Source: Myxococcus stipitatus DSM 14675 (GTDB lineage: Bacteria > Myxococcota > Myxococcia > Myxococcales > Myxococcaceae). Taken from it: a DNA stretch of 64,000 nt. The stretch lies in contig NC_020126.1 of the NCBI RefSeq assembly GCF_000331735.1, forward strand, positions 8,311,501 to 8,375,500, written 5' to 3'. The translations under genes and the position numbers were made by a program. The notes under the pieces are model-generated. The model worked only from the letters and a program-made list of their open reading frames with translations. It did no database searches and was not told where the DNA came from. Position 1 is the first letter of the stretch. The number at the start of each line of letters is the position of its first letter. Below, one piece after another: positions 36,201 to 43,146 of the stretch.

Positions 36201-36830
36201 CTCGCGCTTGATGTAGTGCGCGTCCGCCGTGGCGCACAGCGGGATGTCCAAGTCCCGCGACAGCTGCATCAGGTTCTCGTTCGCCTTGTCCTGCTCCGGC
36301 ATCCCGTTGGACTGCACCTCCAGGAAGAAGTGCCCGGGGTCGAAGATGTCCTTGTACTCCTGGGCCGCGCGGCGGGCGTGGTCCATGTCGCCGCGGAAGC
36401 AGGCGCTCGTCACCTCGCCACCCAGGCAGGCGGTGAGCGCGAAGAGGCCCTTGCTGTGCTCGGCGAGCACCTTCTTGTCGATGCGCGGGTGGTAGTAGAA
36501 GCCCTGCATGTACGCCATCGACGAGAGGTAGCGCAGGTTGGCGTAGCCCTCCGCGTTCTTCGCCACCAGGATGAGGTGGTGGGAGACCTTCTCGGAGCGG
36601 TCCTCACGCCCCTTGGGCCCCGCGACGTACGCCTCCATGCCGAGGATGGGCTTGATGCCCGCGTCCTTCGCCTTCTTGTAGAAGTCGATGGCGCCGAACA
36701 TGTTGCCGTGGTCCGTCACGGCGACACTCGTCATCCCCTTCTCCTTCACCGTCTTGATGAGGTCCTTCATCCGGATGGCCCCGTCGAGCAGGGAATAGAG
36801 GGTGTGAAGGTGCAGGTGGGTAAAGGACAT
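33279..36830 (-). CDS. dnaE: DNA polymerase III alpha subunit
   Basis: The replicative DNA polymerase catalytic subunit, 1183 residues, the usual DnaE1 length. It starts MSFTHLHLHTLYSLLDG, the PHP domain with its metal-binding His residues; ATG 36830 is chosen because other DnaE proteins begin at this segment. The polymerase active site PDFDIDF at about 402-408 supplies the catalytic Asp residues, with the third Asp further on. Helix-hairpin-helix and OB-fold (VAGVVTVLRERPTKTGKRMAWVTIEDLSGSIEL) regions follow, then the C-terminal tau-binding part. The gene is the first of a same-strand run and faces the Spy-like gene with about 210 bases between starts. Confidence 0.97.
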   Translation of the reverse strand: MSFTHLHLHTLYSLLDGAIRMKDLIKTVKEKGMTSVAVTDHGNMFGAIDFYKKAKDAGIKPILGMEAYVAGPKGREDRSEKVSHHLILVAKNAEGYANLRYLSSMAYMQGFYYHPRIDKKVLAEHSKGLFALTACLGGEVTSACFRGDMDHARRAAQEYKDIFDPGHFFLEVQSNGMPEQDKANENLMQLSRDLDIPLCATADAHYIKREDARAHELLMCIASGKTLADNKRLKHATDKLYVTSPTEMLEFFKDTPEAVHNTQRIAEQCNLELKLGKPMLPTFKVPDSHTPDSFMSELAYEGLRERFIELGATVTYPIDREVYQARLTLELGVIQKMGFSGYFLIVQDFINWAKKMGIPVGPGRGSGAGSLVAYALRITDVDPIPYNLLFERFLNPERVSMPDFDIDFCQDRRDEVIQYVGRKYGEMNVGQIITFGSLKAKSVLRDVCRVFALPFSEGDRIAKLVPEVLNITLKEAIEMEPRLKEMMEKPSNIGDVEGKPVTTKDVLEIALALEGLHRQPGMHAAGVVIADKPLWEFVPVYQPPGEKTLITQFAKDEVEAAGLVKFDFLGLKTLTVIQHGLDLVKRNHGKDIPRHEIPLNDDKVWELMAKGDTAGVFQMESSGFTEMVVKLKPSCFEDVIAAGALYRPGPLDSGMVDVFINRKHGREKVSYPHPALEPVLKDTYGVIVYQEQVMQISQVLGGYTLGRADLLRRAMGKKKAEVMQAERAGFLEGCAKNNVDLKVAGEIFDLMEKFAEYGFNKSHSAAYGLVTIHTAWLKAHYPCEFMAALLSSEKDNTDKVVKHIGEARESGLQVLPPDVNQSDLQFGAVDGKIRFGLGGIKGVGEGAIESILDARKDGHFKSLFDFCERVDSRRVNRKVLEALVKAGSFDFEKRPRRQIFDTIEKAMNRGSASQKDKAAGQSSLFGMLAGPAAGGAGLKDDYVVVEEWSEKERLALEKEAIGFYVSGHPLHQYDKELKRYAKPITAVQRARKDDKLTVAGVVTVLRERPTKTGKRMAWVTIEDLSGSIELVCFPGKEGTRSVMGANGKWTKQGPKPGFENWEHLLKSDDPILVTGTVQISQRDEDSPTPELIVDDIQSLKEVREKRTKRLELRVPADLLTEDRVAKLNELAKKYAGATPVAVSVLFPGEAEALIGNTSIKVQVHDDLLLAVDRLFGMKVVEFG

Positions 36831-37039
36831 GGTGACCGAGTATGTGGCCCTCAAGCCCTGCTCGCCAGTCCAGTGTGAGCCGTTCCGCCGAAGGGACAGC
36901 GGCCGTCCTCACCTCGGGGCTTCACACTTCTTCACCACGGGTACAAACCCGCGAAATCACCGGCGGGCACAAAGGGGAACATCGCCCCCGTGGCGAGTCC
37001 CAGGCGCCCCAGTTCGGGGCCCGATTCGGAGAAAGCCCC

Positions 37040-37486
37040 ATGAAGAAGAAGCTCGCCATCGCTGGTTCCGCCGTCGTCGCCGTCGTCCTGCTCAGTGGCT
37101 TCGCCTTCCGCGGAGGCCATGGCCCTTGCCCCAACCCCGAGCGCATCAAGCAGGTGGTGACGTGGAAGCTCGACGACAAGCTGGAGGACCTCGACGCGAC
37201 GGACGCGCAGCGCGAGTCCATCCACGCCGTGAAGGACCGCCTCTTCACGGAGGGCGTGCAGCTGGCTCAGGAGCAGCACGCGACGCGCTCGGAGGTCGTC
37301 ACGCAGCTCGAGTCCGACACGCCGGACGCGCAGGCCCTCCACGCGCTGGTGGATGCGCGCATCGAGGCGCTGCGTGCGTTCGCCCACAAGGCGACGGACG
37401 CCGTGCTGGAGGTCCACGGCACGCTGACGCCCGAGCAGCGCAAGACGCTGGCCTCCGAGTACAAGGAGCGCATGGGCCTGGAGTGA
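37040..37486 (+). CDS. Periplasmic Spy/CpxP-like protein
   Basis: A 148-residue secreted protein. ATG 37040 follows GGAGAAAG and opens a signal peptide (MKKKLAIAGSAVVAVVLLS). The mature part is helical, with two LTxxQ-like motifs: DATDAQRESI near 55 and LTPEQRKTLASEYKER near 130. Spy and CpxP are periplasmic chaperones or stress-response modulators in enterobacteria with this pattern. Members of the wider LTXXQ group also bind metals, and a short GGHGPCPNP segment sits after the signal. Specific role not known. Followed by a stem-loop. Confidence 0.75.
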   Translation: MKKKLAIAGSAVVAVVLLSGFAFRGGHGPCPNPERIKQVVTWKLDDKLEDLDATDAQRESIHAVKDRLFTEGVQLAQEQHATRSEVVTQLESDTPDAQALHALVDARIEALRAFAHKATDAVLEVHGTLTPEQRKTLASEYKERMGLE

Positions 37487-37518
37487 GAGGCCCCGCATGA
37501 GCGCGTCCCCCACTCAAC

Positions 37519-37552
37519 GCCTACCCCTACTCCCGGGTGGGAATGGGTAGGC
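37519..37552 (+). terminator. Probable terminator after the Spy-like gene
   Basis: GCCTACCC at 37519-37526 pairs perfectly with GGGTAGGC at 37545-37552, and the 18-base loop can itself fold (TCCC with GGGA). It starts 33 bases after the stop codon. No T tract follows. Confidence 0.5.
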
Positions 37553-37582
37553 ATCCGAGGAGGGCACGCATAGTTTGGGGGG

Positions 37583-38383
37583 GTGAGATACAGCGACTAC
37601 GCCCGACTCATCCGCTCCCATGAAAGCCTTGGCGAACTGGCCGAGTACGGCCAGGTGCTCGAGGGGGGCCAGCCCTACCCCCTCTTCCGTCTCACCGTGC
37701 CGGGAGAGCGTTGGCTGGTCATCACCTCCGGCTTCCACGGTGAGGAGCCCGCGGGCCCCATCACGCTGGCCACGCACCTGCCCGACGTCGTCGCGTACGC
37801 GAAGCAGCGCGGCGTGGGGCTGCGTGTGTATCCGTGCATCAACCCCTCGGGCTTCGAGGATGGCACCCGCTACAACCGCAGCGGGGAGAAGCCCAACAAC
37901 GACTTCCTCCGCTACGAGGTCGCCCCCGGTGAGTGGCGCGGCGAGCTCAACGAGGGCCAGGACCACCTGCGCTGGGCCCTCTATGACGGCGGGCCCAAGG
38001 AGACGCGCGCGGTGCGCTCCGACCTGGCGCGCTTCCGGCCTCCCGACGCCGCGCTGGACATCCACCAGGACAACTACCTGGGCGGCACCGCGACGTATGC
38101 GTACACCTTCGGGGACAAGTCGGCTTATCGGCCCTTCATGGACGCCGCGACCCGGCACGTCACGGTGATACGCAACCAGAAGGTCGACGACCACAACATC
38201 ACCGACCCGGACGGCCTCATCGAGTACCACGATGGCAGCGTCACCGACTGGTACATGCGCCAGGGCGTGCCCTACACCGCCGCGCTGGAGACCACCACGC
38301 CCACGTCCCAGGAGAGCTGCGACGCGGTGAACCTCCTCTGGGTCCGAGGCTTCATCGACCTGGCGGCGCGCGGCAAGCGCTGA
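37583..38383 (+). CDS. M14-family zinc peptidase/deacylase
   Basis: A 266-residue enzyme of the M14 superfamily (succinylglutamate desuccinylase/carboxypeptidase-like). Zinc ligands are H52 and E55 in GFHGEEPAGP and H161 in LDIHQDNY. NPSGFEDGTRYNRSGEKPNNDF carries the substrate-binding Asn/Arg pattern, and the Glu in AALETTT near residue 250 is the likely general base. No signal peptide, so cytoplasmic. Starts at GTG 37583 after a run of G. Substrate unknown: the motif set fits removal of a terminal amino acid or an acyl group. It converges on the Asp-tailed lipoprotein gene. Confidence 0.8.
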   Translation: MRYSDYARLIRSHESLGELAEYGQVLEGGQPYPLFRLTVPGERWLVITSGFHGEEPAGPITLATHLPDVVAYAKQRGVGLRVYPCINPSGFEDGTRYNRSGEKPNNDFLRYEVAPGEWRGELNEGQDHLRWALYDGGPKETRAVRSDLARFRPPDAALDIHQDNYLGGTATYAYTFGDKSAYRPFMDAATRHVTVIRNQKVDDHNITDPDGLIEYHDGSVTDWYMRQGVPYTAALETTTPTSQESCDAVNLLWVRGFIDLAARGKR

Positions 38384-38400
38384 CGACGCACGGCCGGGGC

Positions 38401-39012
38401 TCACCCGTCGTCGTCGACGCCCCCGTCGTCGTCATCGTCGTCGCGCAGCACGATGTCGTGCACCCGCTCCTCGCCGACGCCGACGCAGACCTCCTGCTCC
38501 ACCTCCGCGAGCTTGTCCGCCTTGGCCTCGAACCAGTAACAGCCCTGGGCCAGGGGGCCCACGCGCACCTCGCCCGTCGACGCGTCCGTGAGGAGGTCGT
38601 CGAACGCGGTGCCCTCCACCTCCACCTCGCCCTCCTTGGGCACGTTGCCGCCGCTGTCCCGCAGGCGCACGGTGATGAAGGAGCCCAGGGGCGCGACGAT
38701 GTCGCCCAGGTCCGTGATGCGGGCGCCTTGCGCCACCACCTTCGTCCGCGCCGCCCGGGTGCTCGACGCCACCATGAACAACTCCACGGAGGTGGCGGGC
38801 ACGCCGTGCAGCTCGAAGCGTCCGTCCTGGGCCACCGTCGCGCGCATGCTCGGCAGACCGAACACGTTCACCTTCGCGACACGGGCATCGGCGCCGACGA
38901 GGCGGCCTCGCACGGTGCCCTCCTCGAGCGGCCCGTTGTTGAAGCCACCACACGCCGCGGCGAACGACAGCCCCCCGAGCGCCAGGAGCCACAGGTGTCT
39001 GGGTGCATGCAT
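38401..39012 (-). CDS. Asp-tailed lipoprotein with carboxypeptidase-regulatory-like domain
   Basis: A 203-residue lipoprotein (signal peptide with lipobox AAAC). Its core is beta-rich with a GRLVGADARVAKVNVFGLPSMRATVAQDGRFELHGVP pattern, like carboxypeptidase-regulatory/transthyretin-like domains that bear surface proteins. The C-terminus ends in a run of Asp residues (DDDDDDGG...DDDG) that could bind calcium. The stop of the upstream caspase-like gene shares its A with this ATG (TGATG), so translation is coupled, and the two proteins probably work together. Last gene of the ECF sigma operon. Confidence 0.82.
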   Translation of the reverse strand: MHAPRHLWLLALGGLSFAAACGGFNNGPLEEGTVRGRLVGADARVAKVNVFGLPSMRATVAQDGRFELHGVPATSVELFMVASSTRAARTKVVAQGARITDLGDIVAPLGSFITVRLRDSGGNVPKEGEVEVEGTAFDDLLTDASTGEVRVGPLAQGCYWFEAKADKLAEVEQEVCVGVGEERVHDIVLRDDDDDDGGVDDDG

Positions 39013-40670
39013 CAGAAGCGATATCCTCCGCCCAGCAACAGGCCGCCGAAGCCCACCGCACGCGTGCGGCCGTCCATGGGGACATAGGCCCAGAGGAGCT
39101 GTCCCTTCGCTTCCAGTACCCACCGGGTGCCCAGCCGCCATGACACTCCCGCCATCCAACCGGGCCACACCGTGAGGTAGCTCTCGTCCCGGTTCAACAG
39201 GTCCAGCTGGAAGGAGCGCTGCAACCACAAGGCGGCCACACGCGGCCCGGTGGAGACCCTCAGCCGTCCCCACTCCCACGAAGGCCCCACCGTCACACCC
39301 AACATCACCGCCCGGTGGCGCACCGGCACCGTCCCGCCCACGTCCAGCCGCAGCGACTGGTGCCCCTGCCCCACGGACAGGTCCACGCCCACGTCCAGCC
39401 GCTGCTCCAGGAGCAGGCCGTCCAGGCGGAGCCCCGCGCCCACCAGCATCGTGGAGGGCAACACCTCGCGCCGACTGCGCGCGTCGAGGAAGCCGAGCAG
39501 GCCCGCCTCCAACGTCACGGTGCGCCTGCGGCCCTCCACGAACTCCCGCAGGAGCGCCTCCAGCGCGCGCCGCTCGCCGGAGCGCAGCGCGACGGTGTCC
39601 TCCCACAGCGTCTGTCCGCCCTTGTGGAGTCCCAGCTTCCGCTTGCCCTCGGGGAGCGCGACGCCTCCGGGCAACTCGCCCGCGTCGACGCCGTCCACCT
39701 TGAGCGTGAAGCCCTCCAGGCGAGGACTGTACGAGAAGACCTCCGGCTGCCCCGCCTGCGTCAGCGCGCCGGAGAGCAGCACCGGGTCCGCGCCCACTTC
39801 CGTCATCCGCACGCTCGGGCGCTGACGGCCCTGCGTATAGGTCCACGTGTGGCGGCGCGCCCAGTCGTGGGCCTCGGTCGCGCTCACGGCGCCGTCTGCG
39901 TTGCGGTCTCCCCGCCCGTCGAGCGCCTCCACGAAGAAGTGCGTGTAGATGTCGTTGCCCAGCGCGTCGTCCTCGCGCGCCGCCTCGCCCCAGTCGCTGG
40001 CCGACAGCACGAGCGACGCGCGGCTCTCCTCCTCCAGCGGGCGGGGGAGGAACGCGGCCTTGGTGCGCTCCAGCTCATCGAGCACCGACGGAGGCAGCAG
40101 CGACTTGCCCGTGCCGCTGTGGCAGGTGGCGAGCACCAGCACGCGCCGACGCGAGCCCAGTGCCTCCAGCTCCCGCTCCAGCGCCGCCATCTCCAGCCCC
40201 GTGCCCTGCACGTCGCGGAAGCGCGTGTCGCGCATCACCAGGTAGCGCTGCAGGTCCCCGCGGCTGTCGCGCGCGAGCGTGCCGTGCCCGGACACGTAGA
40301 TGACCACCACGTCCTTGGGCCGCCAGGGCTTCGCCGCCAGCGCACGCAGCGCCTCCAGCACCGCCGCGCGAGTCGTCTGCTCCGGCCGGTTCAGCACCGT
40401 CACCGAGCGGAAGCCACCTCGCCGAGGGTCCGCCAGCGCGCGCCCCAAGTCCTCCGCGTCCTTGCCCGGAAAGCGCAGGTCGTTCCACGACGCGTCGTCG
40501 TACTGGCTGACGCCGATGAGCAGCGCGTGCCGCTCCCCCTCGTGCGCCGACGCGAGCTGCGCGGAGTCCAGGCGCACGCGCACCGTCCGGCCCTTCTCGC
40601 CCGTGCTCGTCGCAGCGCAGGCGGAGAGGAGGCAGAGCCCCAGAACGATGTGGAGTCCCGGACGATTCAC
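39012..40670 (-). CDS. Caspase-like lipoprotein with PEGA-like and C-terminal beta-barrel-like regions
   Basis: A 552-residue predicted lipoprotein (GTG 40670, signal with LLSAC, Cys18). Residues about 45-290 form a peptidase C14 (caspase/metacaspase) domain: HALLIGVSQYDD at the first strand, catalytic His129 in YVSGHGTLA, and catalytic Cys183 in LATCHSGTGKS. An Asp-rich EF-hand-like segment (DGRGDRNADGAVSATEAHDW) follows. Residues about 300-370 resemble a PEGA domain. From about 385 to the end, alternating hydrophobic strands ending GGLLLGGGYRF look like an outer-membrane beta-barrel, with terminal Phe. Encoded directly behind a sigma/anti-sigma pair and overlapping the Asp-tailed lipoprotein gene. 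An outer-membrane-linked caspase is unusual; the barrel is inferred from pattern only. Confidence 0.82.
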   Translation of the reverse strand: MNRPGLHIVLGLCLLSACAATSTGEKGRTVRVRLDSAQLASAHEGERHALLIGVSQYDDASWNDLRFPGKDAEDLGRALADPRRGGFRSVTVLNRPEQTTRAAVLEALRALAAKPWRPKDVVVIYVSGHGTLARDSRGDLQRYLVMRDTRFRDVQGTGLEMAALERELEALGSRRRVLVLATCHSGTGKSLLPPSVLDELERTKAAFLPRPLEEESRASLVLSASDWGEAAREDDALGNDIYTHFFVEALDGRGDRNADGAVSATEAHDWARRHTWTYTQGRQRPSVRMTEVGADPVLLSGALTQAGQPEVFSYSPRLEGFTLKVDGVDAGELPGGVALPEGKRKLGLHKGGQTLWEDTVALRSGERRALEALLREFVEGRRRTVTLEAGLLGFLDARSRREVLPSTMLVGAGLRLDGLLLEQRLDVGVDLSVGQGHQSLRLDVGGTVPVRHRAVMLGVTVGPSWEWGRLRVSTGPRVAALWLQRSFQLDLLNRDESYLTVWPGWMAGVSWRLGTRWVLEAKGQLLWAYVPMDGRTRAVGFGGLLLGGGYRF

Positions 40671-40680
40671 GAACACACGC

Positions 40681-41463
40681 TCAGGGGGCAGCATACCCCG
40701 GCTCCACGCGGAGCCGGAGCCGGGCCAGGGTCGCCTCCTCGGGCACCCTGCGCTGGGCGAGCGCCGCGTCTCGCGCGGCCTCGGAGTGAGGCCCATGAGG
40801 CCAGGCCGCGAGCACCAACACCCTGGGGCCTCGCTCGCCCTCCAGGGAGACACCCGCCAGCTCGCCTCCCTCCTTCAGGTCATGCGTGCCGGCCTCCAGC
40901 GTGTAGCCGCCCAGCACCTGCGCGCCGCCCTCGGGCGTCTCGAGCACGAGCAACGCGTCGGAGACCTCGCTGCAGTGGTAGCGCACCAGCACCACCGCAT
41001 CATCGGGCACCGCCGCATCATCGGGCACCGCGCGCAGGCTCCCATCCGGAAGACGCGCGACGGCCGTCAGCTCCAGCGACAGGGGCACGCCCCCCTTCAC
41101 TCGCCACGCTGAGTCGCTCCTCCCCCCCGTCAGCAGCGCGGGGTTCACCGCGAAGGCCACCACCGCCGCCACCGCCACCGCCACCGCGCCGGAGAGCCAC
41201 ACGCGGCGAGGCGACGTGCTCATGCGACGGCGCAGGCGCGCCCAGCCCATCGCGTCCTCTCGCGGCGCGGACATGGCGCCCAGCGCCTCGTCCGTCATCG
41301 CGTCCAGGCCCAGCGCATCTTCGGCATCCGGGTTCTCGAGGAACGCCTCACACACGTCACAGGGCCGGGAGAGGTGGTCGGCGAAGTACGCCACCTCGTC
41401 CGGGGACTTCTCCCGCAGGGCGCGCCAGCTGCGCGCATCCAGATGTCTGCTCGCGTCGCTCAT
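40681..41463 (-). CDS. Membrane anti-sigma factor with zinc-type motif
   Basis: A 260-residue protein with a cytoplasmic N-terminal domain bearing HLSRPCDVC (the His-x-x-x-Cys-x-x-Cys zinc-finger of zf-HC2 anti-sigma factors, near residues 30-38), one membrane helix (about 87-107) and a periplasmic beta-rich C-terminal domain (110-260). It starts three bases after the stop of the ECF sigma gene and probably holds that factor inactive until an envelope signal arrives. The periplasmic part includes a tandem six-residue repeat (AVPDDA twice). The start of the caspase-like gene is 10 bases downstream. Confidence 0.87.
   Translation of the reverse strand: MSDASRHLDARSWRALREKSPDEVAYFADHLSRPCDVCEAFLENPDAEDALGLDAMTDEALGAMSAPREDAMGWARLRRRMSTSPRRVWLSGAVAVAVAAVVAFAVNPALLTGGRSDSAWRVKGGVPLSLELTAVARLPDGSLRAVPDDAAVPDDAVVLVRYHCSEVSDALLVLETPEGGAQVLGGYTLEAGTHDLKEGGELAGVSLEGERGPRVLVLAAWPHGPHSEAARDAALAQRRVPEEATLARLRLRVEPGYAAP
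40995..41030 (-). repeat. 18-bp tandem repeat inside the anti-sigma gene
   Basis: Two adjacent identical 18-base units (CCGCATCATCGGGCACCG-type) encode AVPDDA twice in the periplasmic domain. A slippage-prone spot that keeps frame if it gains or loses a unit. Confidence 0.8.
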
Positions 41464-41466
41464 GGC

Positions 41467-42039
41467 TCACCCCACTCCCGCGGCCAGCAGCCGCGACAGC
41501 AACTCACGCTTCACCCGCGCGCGAAAGCGCTCCAGGCGCATCGTCACCGCGCTCTTGCCCAGCCCCAGCTGCTCCGCGATCTCCCGCGCGCTCAGCTCGC
41601 CCTCCAGATAGAAGAGGCGCACCGTCTCCTTCTCGGGGCCCTCCGGGAGTCCCTCGATGAGCTCGCGCACCACCGCCACGCGCCGCTCCAACTCGAGCGA
41701 GGGAGGAATCGCGGGCGTGGTCGACTCCAGCTCCAGCGCCAGGTCCTCCGCCGCGCGCCCGCGCACCTTCGCGCCTCGGCTGAGCGCCTGCGCATGGTGC
41801 CGCGCGATCGTCACCAGCCAGCTCCCGAACGCACGCGGATGCTGGAGCCGAGGCAGCTCCCGGAAGGCGCGGACGAAGGTCTCCTGGACCACGTCCTCCA
41901 CTTCCGCGGGCCCCAAGCCGGAGTAGCCCAACGCGACCCTGCGCACGGACCCATGGAAGCGCTGGTACAGCTCCCGGTGCGCATCCTGCGCGCCTCGGGA
42001 CGCCCGTTGGATGCAGGTGGCGATCTCGTCCTCCGTCAC
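41467..42039 (-). CDS. ECF RNA polymerase sigma factor
   Basis: A 190-residue extracytoplasmic-function sigma factor. Region 2 is visible (LYQRFHGSVRRVALGYSG ... EVEDVVQETFVRAFRELPRLQHPRAFGSWLVTIARHHA) with an acidic linker and region 4 helix-turn-helix EKETVRLFYLEGELSAREIAEQLGLGKSAVTMRLERFRARV. GTG 42039 is chosen because GGGAGG precedes it. First gene of the operon sigma, anti-sigma, caspase-like lipoprotein, Asp-tailed lipoprotein, so it probably directs its own operon in response to a surface signal. Start is 256 bases from the divergent Asp-rich lipoprotein gene. Confidence 0.92.
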   Translation of the reverse strand: MTEDEIATCIQRASRGAQDAHRELYQRFHGSVRRVALGYSGLGPAEVEDVVQETFVRAFRELPRLQHPRAFGSWLVTIARHHAQALSRGAKVRGRAAEDLALELESTTPAIPPSLELERRVAVVRELIEGLPEGPEKETVRLFYLEGELSAREIAEQLGLGKSAVTMRLERFRARVKRELLSRLLAAGVG

Positions 42040-42140
42040 GGGACGCCTCCCACCCGGCACCACTCCATTCTCGAGGCGCTAGCACAAGCCATGTCTCCCC
42101 AGTCACTACCTGTCACCTGTGAAGGAGTCACGAGCTCTCT

Positions 42141-42195
42141 ATCGGCCACGGGCCCTCTGAAAAGCACCCGGTGCATACAGGGCGATGTGGCCGAT
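42141..42195. promoter_or_regulatory. Nested inverted repeats between divergent genes
   Basis: A perfect 9-bp inverted repeat ATCGGCCAC (42141-42149) / GTGGCCGAT (42187-42195) flanks an inner dyad GCACC-C-GGTGC (42164-42174), almost symmetrically (14 and 12 bases either side). It lies about 100 bases upstream of the Asp-rich lipoprotein ATG and a similar distance from the sigma factor start. It could be an operator or an RNA stem-loop. Function unknown. Confidence 0.5.
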
Positions 42196-42295
42196 TAGCG
42201 CCCCGGTGCTCCTTCATTTCCAAACCGGGGAATTTCGCGCGGCCCCAGGCCGGAGACACCGCGCGGCACCTCCCCGATACCAGGAGATAGAAGGT

Positions 42296-43072
42296 ATGCG
42301 ACTCATCGGATTGTGCGCGTCCATCATGTTGCTCGCGGCTTGCGGCAGCGACGAATCCGTCAAGGTCGGGCTGAGCACGCGTGTGGGTTCCGCGAAGGGC
42401 GCCCAGGCCGTCGCCGGCAAGGTCGAGCAGCAGGCGGAGACGGGCAATGGCATCACCATCGAGCGCGTCCGTCTGTCCGTGCGCGAGCTGGAGCTGGAGC
42501 TCGAGGGCGACGACGATGATGACGGCCAGACGGGCGGCTCGGATGACGACCTCACGCCGGGCAACTCGCGCCAGGATGACGACGAGCAGGAGATCGGCCC
42601 CTTCCTCATCGACCTGTCGGCCGAGGACCTGAACGGCAAGGTCGTCCGCGTGGGCAACATCGAAGTGACGCCCGGCGTCTTCGACGAAATCGAGTTCGAC
42701 ATCGGCAAGCTCACCGTCGCCCAGGCGGGCGAGGACGCGGCGCTCAAGGAGCTGGCGCAGCTGGGTGCCTCCGTCATCATCGACGGCCACATCGACGGGC
42801 AGCCCTTCAGCTTCGTCTCCAGCGTGCGCGTGGAGCAGGAGCACGAGGCCCGCTTCGAGGTGAAGGAGGGCGAGGAGCCCAACATCACCATCAACATCGA
42901 CCCGAGCGGCTGGTTCGTCGACGACAAGGGCCAGCGGCTCGACCCGCGCAATGAGTCCGCGCGCTCCACCATCGAGAACAACCTGCGCCGCTCCATCGAC
43001 GCCTTCGACGACGACGACCACGACGGCGACGAGGACGACGACGACAACAACGACGGCGACCACGACGACTGA
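42296..43072 (+). CDS. Asp-rich lipoprotein (DUF4382-like)
   Basis: A 258-residue lipoprotein (CAGGAG precedes ATG 42296; lipobox MLLAAC). The core, about residues 45-190, has the pattern of DUF4382-like surface proteins (ITIERVRLSVRELEL ... FLIDLSAEDLNGKVVRVGNIEVTPGVFDEIEFDI). Two Asp clusters stand out: DDDDDGQTGGSDDD near 75 and a C-terminal tail of about 20 residues, nearly all Asp with a few His, Gly and Asn. These are likely calcium or metal sites. It is divergent from the ECF operon that ends in another Asp-tailed lipoprotein. A very strong stem-loop follows the stop. Confidence 0.8.
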   Translation: MRLIGLCASIMLLAACGSDESVKVGLSTRVGSAKGAQAVAGKVEQQAETGNGITIERVRLSVRELELELEGDDDDDGQTGGSDDDLTPGNSRQDDDEQEIGPFLIDLSAEDLNGKVVRVGNIEVTPGVFDEIEFDIGKLTVAQAGEDAALKELAQLGASVIIDGHIDGQPFSFVSSVRVEQEHEARFEVKEGEEPNITINIDPSGWFVDDKGQRLDPRNESARSTIENNLRRSIDAFDDDDHDGDEDDDDNNDGDHDD

Positions 43073-43094
43073 GTTCCCCTCCCCCCCAGCGGCG

Positions 43095-43130
43095 ACGGCC
43101 CGCCCCTCTCCTGAGCGAGGGGCGGGCCGT
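43095..43130. terminator. Strong bidirectional terminator stem-loop
   Basis: A perfect 14-bp inverted repeat (ACGGCCCGCCCCTC with GAGGGGCGGGCCGT, 8-base loop) between two convergent genes, 22 bases past one stop and 16 before the other. The placement and symmetry suit a shared terminator, though no T tract is present. Confidence 0.75.
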
Positions 43131-43146
43131 GGTCCGTTGCCGGGCG

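Noticed and set aside
43008..43071. GAC-rich tract considered a microsatellite or low-complexity artefact
   Set aside because: It is in frame, ends at a stop codon and codes for the Asp tail; codons vary (GAC, GAG, CAC, GGC, AAC), so it is not a simple repeat.
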